Assembly: GCF_024347395.1 (NCBI RefSeq)
Contig: NZ_AP025472.1
Location: forward strand, 3,052,093-3,116,092
From: Vibrio cortegadensis
GTDB lineage: Bacteria > Pseudomonadota > Gammaproteobacteria > Enterobacterales > Vibrionaceae
Direction of reading: 5' to 3'
DNA: 64,000 nucleotides
Each line of letters starts with the position of its first letter. Within the stretch, counting starts at the first letter, position 1. Of the stretch, positions 24,575 to 30,966 are shown piece after piece. The notes under the pieces were generated by a model that saw only the letters and a program-made list of their open reading frames with translations, ran no database searches and was not told the DNA's origin. A program made the translations under genes and the position numbers.

Positions 24575-25111
24575 ATGAACAAATGGATAATGTTATTAAG
24601 CATATTTCTGAGCGGTAATGTGCTAGCCAATCAAATCGTCACACTGGAAAACGGACAACAAATTCAGCTGAATGATGATTTTACTTGGGAGTACTTATCT
24701 GCAAAAAGTGAGGAAACCACGGATGTTGTCGCGATCCCACTGGCTTCGAAAAAAGCAGGTACTCAATTCAAGGTTGGAGCAAATAAGCACATTCTTCAAC
24801 TTTCTGATTCTGGTATAGATATTTTACTTCAGTCTGCCAGTTATGAGTCCGGCACGCTGATTATTCCAACCTCTATCACCAATCAAAGCTCTCAATCGAT
24901 TGTATTGATTGATCTAGAAGTTGAAATATTAGACTCACAAGGTGTTTCTCTGCTTAAAACGGAAGTGGCTATCTGGAAATCAATCAAGCGTATTGCTGAC
25001 ACTTATCTAAGACCACAATCATCTGAGTCTGGTCGTAATTTAGTATTCGAAGTACCTCAACATACCGACTATCAAATCAATGTTAACGTGCTGAATGTCG
25101 AGTCTCGATAA
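24575..25111 (+). CDS. DUF3157 family exported protein
   Basis: This protein of unknown function has 178 residues and belongs to the DUF3157 family found in vibrios. A signal peptide is visible (about 1-19, ending near VLANQ). An N-terminal motif of the type LENGQQIQLNDDFTWEY recurs in exported beta-rich proteins. I chose the ATG at 24575 because AAAGAGG precedes it; an in-frame TTG at 24551 would overlap trkH. It follows trkH by 11 bp and is probably cotranscribed with it. It ends 12 bp from the convergent trhA, with no clear terminator between them. Confidence 0.8.
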   Translation: MNKWIMLLSIFLSGNVLANQIVTLENGQQIQLNDDFTWEYLSAKSEETTDVVAIPLASKKAGTQFKVGANKHILQLSDSGIDILLQSASYESGTLIIPTSITNQSSQSIVLIDLEVEILDSQGVSLLKTEVAIWKSIKRIADTYLRPQSSESGRNLVFEVPQHTDYQINVNVLNVESR

Positions 25112-25123
25112 ACACATCAAGGC

Positions 25124-25777
25124 TTAAACAATTGGCACATAAAGATAGATAGCAAAGAAGTGACATACGCATCCACCTAGCACAAACAAATGCCAGATGG
25201 CATGGTTGTAAGGGATGCGTTTTGTTACATAGAAAATCACACCCAAAGAGTAAATCACGCCGCCTGCCGCCAGTAAAACTAAACCTCCCACAGCAATATT
25301 TAGCGCCAACTGGTAGATAACAATCATAGAAAGCCAACCCATGATCAAGTAGGTGATCAACGATGCGCGTTTAAATCGGTAAACAAATGCGATTTTCATA
25401 ACAACGCCAATCAGCGCAATCGCCCAAATCACGCCCATTAATCCTATCGCTAGCGGTGTTCTTAATCCCACTAACAGGAATGGGGTATAACTGCCTGCGA
25501 TCAGTAGATATATCGCGCAGTGATCTAACGTTTTGAAAAGGCGTTTCGTATTAGGGTTTGAAATGGAGTGATACAGTGTAGAGGCAAGGAAGAGTAAAAT
25601 GATGCTACTACCGTAAACTGCCATGCTGGTTAAAGTCATGATGTCAGCGCCATGCTCGATGGCGTTATTGAGCAGTAAAACTGAACCCACAATACCAAAA
25701 AGGCAACCAATACCATGGGTGATCGCATTGGCTAACTCTTCAGTTGTACTGTAGGCCGTATTCGTTGGTTGATTCAT
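25124..25777 (-). CDS. trhA: PAQR-family membrane protein TrhA (hemolysin III family)
   Basis: This integral membrane protein of 217 residues has seven hydrophobic segments and the PAQR/hemolysin III signature: an N-terminal EELANAITHGIG, an internal SxxYHS-type motif (STLYHSIS), and a C-terminal HAIWHLFVLGGCVCHF. The Ser, Asp (LDHCAIY) and His residues are the presumed metal site of the family. Despite the name it need not be a hemolysin. E. coli TrhA (YqfA) has been linked to membrane lipid homeostasis. A FabR-like palindrome (25828-25845) lies in its promoter region, which fits such a role. Confidence 0.88.
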   Translation of the reverse strand: MNQPTNTAYSTTEELANAITHGIGCLFGIVGSVLLLNNAIEHGADIMTLTSMAVYGSSIILLFLASTLYHSISNPNTKRLFKTLDHCAIYLLIAGSYTPFLLVGLRTPLAIGLMGVIWAIALIGVVMKIAFVYRFKRASLITYLIMGWLSMIVIYQLALNIAVGGLVLLAAGGVIYSLGVIFYVTKRIPYNHAIWHLFVLGGCVCHFFAIYLYVPIV

Positions 25778-25827
25778 AAGTTTTCCATGGTAGGACCATT
25801 ATTTGATTCTACCAGTATGCCATATTA

Positions 25828-25845
25828 AGCTTACACGTGTAAGCT
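25828..25845. promoter_or_regulatory. FabR-like operator upstream of trhA
   Basis: This is a perfect 18-bp palindrome, agcttacacgtgtaagct, about 50 bp upstream of the trhA start. It closely resembles the FabR operator known from E. coli fabA/fabB (AGCGTACACGTGTTCGCT). Possible minus-strand promoter elements (TTGAGC or TTACAC with an A/T-rich -10) overlap it. Binding by the unsaturated-fatty-acid repressor FabR is inferred from this resemblance. Confidence 0.65.
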
Positions 25846-25905
25846 CAATATTTTACCAGTCAAAAGACTGTTTGCCAGAAAACGTCTAAATTGAATAATA
25901 TCTGA

Positions 25906-26697
25906 CTAACTGACCTGTTCTAGATACTCTAAAACGATCTTTCCAGCCTCGCTAACGGGTGTGTCTGCTGGGATCACGAGTTTACGTTTAAGTTCACCTA
26001 AACCCAGCAAGCTAGATAACATGCCACCAAATCCTTTTCGGTTTCTGTCTATCTCGAACCAAAGTTGCAATTGCTCAGCGTCTCGATAAGCCACAATCTC
26101 TAATTCACGCCAACGACCGTGGTAAGGGCCCGTTGTTGGTACAAATTCAAACTCTTGGACAAAAGGCATGGCGAAACCTTTAGCAGCTTCACACTCAACT
26201 TGTCGAATTCGTAACCCTTGCTCTTCCAACTCAGTGAAAATACCATCCATGATAGGATCGGGTCTCACTGTCAAAATATCTTTATCCGTAGGATCAATCG
26301 CCAGCGCGATATCTAACCCTGTCTCTAACCAAACTTTCGCATCACCAATGGTCACAGGCGTATTCCATGGGATATCAAGTTCAATCTCAAAATCTCGTTG
26401 CTCACCTGCACCAATAGTAAAAGAGTAAGGTAACGCCCAACTCGCAAGCGCATAACTCTGCTTCACTCGCTTGGTGCGTTGCTCGCGATTGTCGCCACCA
26501 CCCACTTCGACTTCATCGATATATTGACAACAAAGTTTCAGGTCAATGTTATCTATCTCCTGAGGTGTCGAACCACCATAAACATGGATCACGACATTCA
26601 CTTTTTGCCCAGGGAACAAGACTTCTTGCTGTAGAACAGAATCCACTTTTGCAGATCCAATACCAAAACTTGCTAAGGTTTTCTTCAAAAATGACAT
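25906..26697 (-). CDS. Spo0M-family (arrestin-like) protein
   Basis: This protein of 263 residues is related to Bacillus Spo0M, whose fold resembles arrestin. The N-terminal half (about 1-130) is beta-rich, with the LFPGQKVNVVIHVYGGS stretch typical of the family. The C-terminal part contains GFGGMLSSLLGLGELKRK. The function outside Bacillus is unknown and sporulation is not implied. I chose the ATG at 26697 because AAAGGAGA precedes it at good spacing; an earlier in-frame start (26733) would add 12 residues. It is probably transcribed alone. Confidence 0.82.
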   Translation of the reverse strand: MSFLKKTLASFGIGSAKVDSVLQQEVLFPGQKVNVVIHVYGGSTPQEIDNIDLKLCCQYIDEVEVGGGDNREQRTKRVKQSYALASWALPYSFTIGAGEQRDFEIELDIPWNTPVTIGDAKVWLETGLDIALAIDPTDKDILTVRPDPIMDGIFTELEEQGLRIRQVECEAAKGFAMPFVQEFEFVPTTGPYHGRWRELEIVAYRDAEQLQLWFEIDRNRKGFGGMLSSLLGLGELKRKLVIPADTPVSEAGKIVLEYLEQVS

Positions 26698-27023
26698 CAG
26701 CACTCTCCTTTCGCTTACCTTAATAGTACTCATGAAACTGACTGCAACTCAATTCATTTTACTTGATGATGAGGGTTCAAGGTGGCTGTTTTTTACTCAG
26801 CTGTCGATCCAGAACGAGTAAGGTGATATTCTGAATAATGATATGCATACATATCATTATTCCTGATTATTTATAGGATAGGCTTACGCCAGAAGAGTCA
26901 CTCTTTTTTGAACATGATTACGAATGGTGCCTTGCACTTATGACTAACAAGCAAAGGGGAGCGACTCATAGATAATCGGGCCATTAAATTGGCAATGGAA
27001 ATGCCTGGCTGTTAGGTATATTA
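26698..27023. other. Intergenic region with a 30-bp inverted repeat
   Basis: I see no convincing gene in this 326-bp stretch. It contains the upstream region of the Spo0M-family gene and a 13-bp inverted repeat at 26833-26862 (gaataatgatatg, 4-nt centre). There is also a short hairpin with a T run near 26893-26911 (aagag / ctctt followed by tttt) that could end a transcript. A small reading frame begins right after it at 27024. Confidence 0.5.
26833..26862. repeat. Perfect 13-bp inverted repeat (possible operator)
   Basis: The arms gaataatgatatg and catatcattattc flank a 4-nt centre (cata). The length and symmetry suit a dimeric repressor site. It partly resembles Fur (GATAATGATAAT) and ArgR half-sites but matches neither fully. 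It lies about 160 bp upstream of the small frame at 27024 and 135 bp upstream of the Spo0M-family gene. Confidence 0.5.
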
Positions 27024-27191
27024 ATGCGCCCAACTCCTGTCAGGTTTTCGCACTCAAATCGTGGTGCGTCTCGTCGTCGTTGCAGCTTTGTCGCTGTGCC
27101 TTCGGCAAAAAAAGTAGCACCAACAATGACTTTAGTGGAAAAGACGGCACTTCATGCTTCTACTTCAGTAAAAGTCATTCAAGCTGCTTAA
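27024..27191 (+). CDS. Possible small basic protein, 55 residues, unknown
   Basis: This short frame begins MRPTPVRFSHSNRG and ends VKVIQAA. It is basic, rich in Arg and Ser/Ala in its first half and Ala/Thr/Val/Lys in the second. I do not recognise it. It may be real because it uses favoured codons (three successive CGT for Arg, AAA for Lys) and because its stop codon lies 1 bp before a strong intrinsic terminator (27193-27221). The ribosome site is weak (TTAGG about 6 nt upstream) and I could not define a promoter. It could instead be a noncoding RNA with a chance frame. Confidence 0.45.
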   Translation: MRPTPVRFSHSNRGASRRRCSFVAVPSAKKVAPTMTLVEKTALHASTSVKVIQAA

Positions 27192-27192
27192 T

Positions 27193-27224
27193 AAAAAGCG
27201 CAGTTTAATACTGCGCTTTTTCCT
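27193..27224 (+). terminator. Strong intrinsic terminator after the small frame
   Basis: This is a perfect 11-bp stem (aaaaagcgcag / ctgcgcttttt) with a 7-nt loop and a T tail. No long gene ends here on the plus strand, so some transcript, coding or not, starts upstream and stops at this point. Confidence 0.85.
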
Positions 27225-27242
27225 TATCTTATGCGGTGCATT

Positions 27243-27271
27243 TTGATACCTTTACTCAAAATCATTATAAC
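27243..27271 (+). promoter_or_regulatory. yihD promoter
   Basis: The -35 TTGATA (27243-27248) and -10 TATAAC (27266-27271) have a 17-bp spacer. They lie just after the terminator at 27193-27224 and 18 bp before the yihD ATG. Confidence 0.55.
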
Positions 27272-27289
27272 TATTATGGAGAAAGCCCA

Positions 27290-27556
27290 ATGAAGTGCCA
27301 TCGTATAGAAGAGCTGATTGAATTAATCGAACCTGAATGGCAAAAAGATTCAGAAATGAACCTACTACAGTTCATTGTAAAATTAGCTCAAGAGGCAGGA
27401 TACGAAGACAAAATCGAAGATCTAACCGATGACGTACTGATCTACCATCTTAAAATGCGTAACAGTGAAAAAGACGAAATGATCCCAGGTCTCAAAAAAG
27501 ACCAAGAAGATGACTTTAAAACCGCAATCCTCAAAGCTCGCGGTATCATCAAATAA
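27290..27556 (+). CDS. yihD: YihD family protein (DUF1040)
   Basis: This small acidic protein of 88 residues beginning MKCHRIEELIELIEP matches the YihD/DUF1040 family (about 89 residues in E. coli). The function is unknown. The ATG at 27290 is chosen because GGAGA precedes it at 7 nt and the family N-terminus starts there. A longer in-frame start at 27236 would include the promoter. In E. coli yihD also lies next to srkA (yihE) and dsbA. A hairpin terminator follows at 27587-27612. Confidence 0.88.
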   Translation: MKCHRIEELIELIEPEWQKDSEMNLLQFIVKLAQEAGYEDKIEDLTDDVLIYHLKMRNSEKDEMIPGLKKDQEDDFKTAILKARGIIK

Positions 27557-27586
27557 ATCATCTAACAGTAATTAATGACTTTATTC

Positions 27587-27612
27587 AAAGCGGCCAGATG
27601 GTCGCTTTTTTT
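27587..27612 (+). terminator. Terminator after yihD
   Basis: The stem aaagcggcc / ggtcgcttt (9 bp with one G-T pair) has a 4-nt loop and runs into a T tract. Confidence 0.8.
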
Positions 27613-27803
27613 CTGTTCTACTCTTTTTCTACTGATCTGTAGTAACAAAGATTGTTAAAGGTTGATAGCCTTAAAAAAAAGTCACCAACATTGGCGCTAT
27701 AATCGCCAACGAAAAAGCTCAATGAAACGCCACATAATAAAATGCAATGTCTAAGAGTGTGAATTAAATAAATCACACCTAAAGCCCAATAAGGATAGCT
27801 CCA

Positions 27804-29222
27804 ATGAGTCAGGATAAGATCGATATCAAAGATGTGACTCCCAAAACCTTCAACCCAAAAACCCATAAAGGGAATGGCGATAGGTTTAACCCAAGTAATC
27901 GCATCTATGTTCGAGAAAGTAAAGGTTTCTTCCAACAACTACGCCGCTATGGTGGCTGGTTTCTATTGCTGCTTTTTGCACTAACACCATGGATCCCGTT
28001 TGGTGAACGCCAAGCAATTTTACTCGATATAGGTAACCAGCAATTTAATTTCTTTGGCACCACTCTTTATCCGCAAGATCTTACTCTGTTAGCTCTGCTA
28101 TTTATGATAGCAGCGTTTGGCCTATTCTTTTTAACCACCTTTTTAGGCCGAGTATGGTGTGGCTATTTATGTCCTCAAACTGTTTGGACATTCATGTACA
28201 TTTGGTTTGAAGAAAAATTGGAAGGTTCGGCGAATAAACGGCGCAAACAAGATTCCAATAAACCCACTTCAAACCTCATTATGCGAAAAGCCGTTAAGCA
28301 CTTAGCTTGGATAGGTATCGCGTTACTAACAGGCTTAACCTTTGTCGGCTATTTTGTACCAGTCAAAGATTTGGTGATTGATTTCTTTACCTTTAACGCC
28401 AGCTTTTGGCCTGCATTCTGGGTCATCTTTTTTGCGGCATGTACTTATGGCAACGCAGGTTGGATGCGATCCATTGTTTGCCTTCACATGTGTCCATACG
28501 CTCGTTTCCAATCAGCTATGTTTGATAAAGATACGTTTATCGTCGGTTACGACACTAAACGTGGTGAAAACCGTGGCCCTCGCTCACGCAAAGCCGATCC
28601 GAAAGCATTAGGATTGGGCGACTGTATTGATTGTGATTTATGTGTTCAGGTATGTCCGACAGGTATTGATATTCGTGATGGTCTGCAATATGAATGCATC
28701 AACTGTGGTGCTTGTATTGATGCATGTAATAAAACCATGGATCGAATGGGTTACCAACAAGGTCTGATTAATTACACCACTGAACACCGCTTATCTGGTA
28801 ATCATACTAAGGTCATGCGACCGAAACTATTAGGTTATGGCGGCATTTTAGTATTAATGATTGGCCTCTTCTTTGTTCAAGTCGCCAGTGTTGCACCGGT
28901 TGGCTTAAGTGTACTGAAAGATAGAAACCAGTTAGTCAGAGTCAATAGCCAAGGTTTCTTTGAAAACACTTATACCTTAAAAGTCATTAATAAAACTCAG
29001 CAGACCCAAAGCTATGATTTAGAGGTAACAGGATTGCCAGGTGCTATTTGGTATGGCAACCAAACTGTCACCGTTGAGCCAGGGGAAGTACTGAACTTAC
29101 CGATGAGCTTAGGGATTGATCCTGAAAAAATCAGCTCTCCAGTTTCAAAGATTCAGTTTATACTCACAGACAGTGACCAGTTTACAGTTGAAGTGGAAAG
29201 CCGCTTTATAAAAAAACTGTAA
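27804..29222 (+). CDS. ccoG: Cytochrome c oxidase accessory protein CcoG (FixG/RdxA type)
   Basis: This membrane ferredoxin-like protein of 472 residues takes part in copper handling for assembly of cbb3-type oxidase. It has about five hydrophobic segments, including WFLLLLFALTPWIPFGERQ near residues 50-69 and a CGYLCPQTVW motif. Two 4Fe-4S cluster motifs follow (CIDCDLCVQVCP and CINCGACIDACN). An Ig-like C-terminal domain ends the protein. The ccoNOPQ genes are not in this window. A promoter-like TATAAT lies in the loop of a small inverted repeat upstream (27691-27709). A terminator at 29240-29266 follows. Confidence 0.95.
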   Translation: MSQDKIDIKDVTPKTFNPKTHKGNGDRFNPSNRIYVRESKGFFQQLRRYGGWFLLLLFALTPWIPFGERQAILLDIGNQQFNFFGTTLYPQDLTLLALLFMIAAFGLFFLTTFLGRVWCGYLCPQTVWTFMYIWFEEKLEGSANKRRKQDSNKPTSNLIMRKAVKHLAWIGIALLTGLTFVGYFVPVKDLVIDFFTFNASFWPAFWVIFFAACTYGNAGWMRSIVCLHMCPYARFQSAMFDKDTFIVGYDTKRGENRGPRSRKADPKALGLGDCIDCDLCVQVCPTGIDIRDGLQYECINCGACIDACNKTMDRMGYQQGLINYTTEHRLSGNHTKVMRPKLLGYGGILVLMIGLFFVQVASVAPVGLSVLKDRNQLVRVNSQGFFENTYTLKVINKTQQTQSYDLEVTGLPGAIWYGNQTVTVEPGEVLNLPMSLGIDPEKISSPVSKIQFILTDSDQFTVEVESRFIKKL

Positions 29223-29239
29223 CCCTTAATTTTTAATGG

Positions 29240-29266
29240 AAAAAGGCTCAGTAATGAGCCTTTTTT
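29240..29266 (+). terminator. Terminator after ccoG, adjoining the srkA start
   Basis: A perfect 11-bp stem (aaaaaggctca / tgagccttttt) with a 4-nt loop and T tract ends only 4 bp before the srkA ATG. It therefore fills the place where an srkA ribosome site would be. Confidence 0.85.
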
Positions 29267-29270
29267 ATTT

Positions 29271-30257
29271 ATGACTGAGCAAAATTTTAACTTCAATGCC
29301 CTAACGCCTGACTTCATGTGGTACGCACTAGAGAGTATCGGCGTCCGCGCAGAATCAGGCTTGCTGGCTTTAAATAGCTATGAAAATAGAGTCTACCAAT
29401 TTGTTGATGAAGACAAAAAACGCTACGTCGTAAAGTTTTATCGACCTGAGCGTTGGAGTTCACTACAAATTCAAGAAGAGCATGACTTCACCCTAGAATT
29501 GGTTGAACAAGAGATCCCTGTCGCTGCGCCATTACGTATCAATGGACAGACGCTACATTTTTATAAAGGCTACACATTCGCACTGTTTTCTAGTGTTGGC
29601 GGGCGTCAGTATGAGGTCGATAACTTAGATCAACTTGAAGGTGTGGGCCGATTTTTGGGTCGCATTCATAAAGTAAGTTCACAAAAACTATTTCAACACC
29701 GACCAACCATTAGCCTTGAAGAGTACTTATACCAGCCAAGAAAACTTCTACAGCAATCGACCTTTATCCCCTCTCATCTAGAGTCGGCTTTTTTTAATGA
29801 TCTTGATCTGCTGATTAATTTACTCGAACAACATTGGAGCGACGATTCACAAATCATTCGCCTGCATGGCGACTGTCATCCCGGCAACATTCTATGGCGT
29901 GATGGCCCCATGTTTGTCGATTTAGATGACGCGAGAAATGGCCCAGCAGTACAAGATTTATGGATGTTAATGAATGGCGAGCGCCAAGATAAACTCGTTC
30001 AACTGGATATCATCTTAGAAGGCTATCAAGAGTTTTGTGACTTTAACCCTACAGAATTGAAACTTATTGAACCATTACGTGGTCTACGAATGGTGCACTA
30101 CATGGCATGGTTAGCAAAAAGATGGCATGATCCTGCTTTCCCACTCGCCTTCCCTTGGTTTAACGATCCTAAATATTGGGAAAGCCAAGTGTTAGGATTT
30201 AAAGAACAAATTGCGGCGCTCAACGAAGCTCCTCTTTCACTTATGCCGCAGTGGTAA
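29271..30257 (+). CDS. srkA: Stress response kinase A (SrkA, YihE)
   Basis: This Ser/Thr-type protein kinase of 328 residues with an aminoglycoside-phosphotransferase fold protects stressed cells in E. coli. Motifs are LHGDCHPGNILW (catalytic loop) and FVDLDDARNGP (metal-binding DFD equivalent). The N-terminus up to SYENRVYQF aligns with the family from the ATG at 29271, so this start is favoured. Yet no Shine-Dalgarno sequence is visible because the ccoG terminator ends 4 bp upstream. It lies 48 bp before dsbA, as in the Cpx-controlled E. coli srkA-dsbA operon. Confidence 0.94.
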   Translation: MTEQNFNFNALTPDFMWYALESIGVRAESGLLALNSYENRVYQFVDEDKKRYVVKFYRPERWSSLQIQEEHDFTLELVEQEIPVAAPLRINGQTLHFYKGYTFALFSSVGGRQYEVDNLDQLEGVGRFLGRIHKVSSQKLFQHRPTISLEEYLYQPRKLLQQSTFIPSHLESAFFNDLDLLINLLEQHWSDDSQIIRLHGDCHPGNILWRDGPMFVDLDDARNGPAVQDLWMLMNGERQDKLVQLDIILEGYQEFCDFNPTELKLIEPLRGLRMVHYMAWLAKRWHDPAFPLAFPWFNDPKYWESQVLGFKEQIAALNEAPLSLMPQW

Positions 30258-30305
30258 TACATTCGATCCCTCACTTAAAGGGACTTACTATAATGGAGAA
30301 CAACA

Positions 30306-30905
30306 ATGAAGAAGCTACTCGCACTTGCAGCAACTCTACTACTGAGCCTATCCGCTCATGCTGCTCAATTTAGTGAAGGCGAACATTACAAAGTATTGGA
30401 TCTTGAAGCTTCCAAAAAGCCTGTCGTAAATGAGTTTTTCTCTTTTTACTGCCCACACTGCAATAGCTTTGAACCTATTATTGAGCAATTGAAAACCAAA
30501 CTTCCAGAAGGCGTGAAACTGAATAAAAATCACGTATCTTTCATGGGTGGCCCGATGGGTAAATCAATGAGTAAAGCTTACTCAACCATGATCGCTCTAA
30601 AAGTCGAAGATAAGATGGTTCCGATTTTATTCAATCGAATCCACAACATGCGTAAAGCACCGAAAGACGACGCTGAATTACGTCAAATTTTCCTTGATGA
30701 AGGCATTGATGCAGCAAAATATGACGCAGCGTTCAACGGCTTTGCTGTCGATTCAATGGTTCGTCGTTCAGACAAAGCCTTTAAAGACAGTGGACTTACA
30801 GGCGTTCCAGCAGTCATTGTGAATAACCGTTACCTTGTGGAAGCACAAAGCATTCAGAGCCTTGATGAGTACTTTGAACTGGTGAACTTCTTACTGAAAA
30901 AGTAA
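30306..30905 (+). CDS. dsbA: Thiol:disulfide interchange protein DsbA
   Basis: This periplasmic oxidase introduces disulfide bonds into secreted proteins. The precursor has 199 residues with a clear signal peptide (1 to about 19, ending SAHA). The thioredoxin-fold active site CPHC is at 49-52 and the cis-proline motif TGVPAV at about 166-171. GGAG lies upstream of the ATG. It is downstream of srkA by 48 bp and followed by a strong terminator (30914-30944). Confidence 0.97.
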   Translation: MKKLLALAATLLLSLSAHAAQFSEGEHYKVLDLEASKKPVVNEFFSFYCPHCNSFEPIIEQLKTKLPEGVKLNKNHVSFMGGPMGKSMSKAYSTMIALKVEDKMVPILFNRIHNMRKAPKDDAELRQIFLDEGIDAAKYDAAFNGFAVDSMVRRSDKAFKDSGLTGVPAVIVNNRYLVEAQSIQSLDEYFELVNFLLKK

Positions 30906-30913
30906 TTCATGAT

Positions 30914-30944
30914 AAAAGGGAGCCTCGTTATCGGCTCCCTTTTT
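30914..30944. terminator. Bidirectional terminator between dsbA and comM
   Basis: An 11-bp stem (aaaagggagcc / ggctccctttt) with an 8-nt loop lies between the convergent genes dsbA and comM. The flanking A and T runs serve both directions. Confidence 0.85.
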
Positions 30945-30966
30945 ACAAACCTACTCCGTAAAAACG

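Noticed and set aside
25124..25777. trhA considered as a virulence hemolysin
   Set aside because: The hemolysin III name is historical. The sequence is a PAQR-type membrane protein, and no toxin features or toxin neighbours are seen.
25906..26697. Spo0M-family gene considered as evidence of sporulation
   Set aside because: All other genes point to a Gram-negative gammaproteobacterium. The family is widespread in non-sporulating bacteria.
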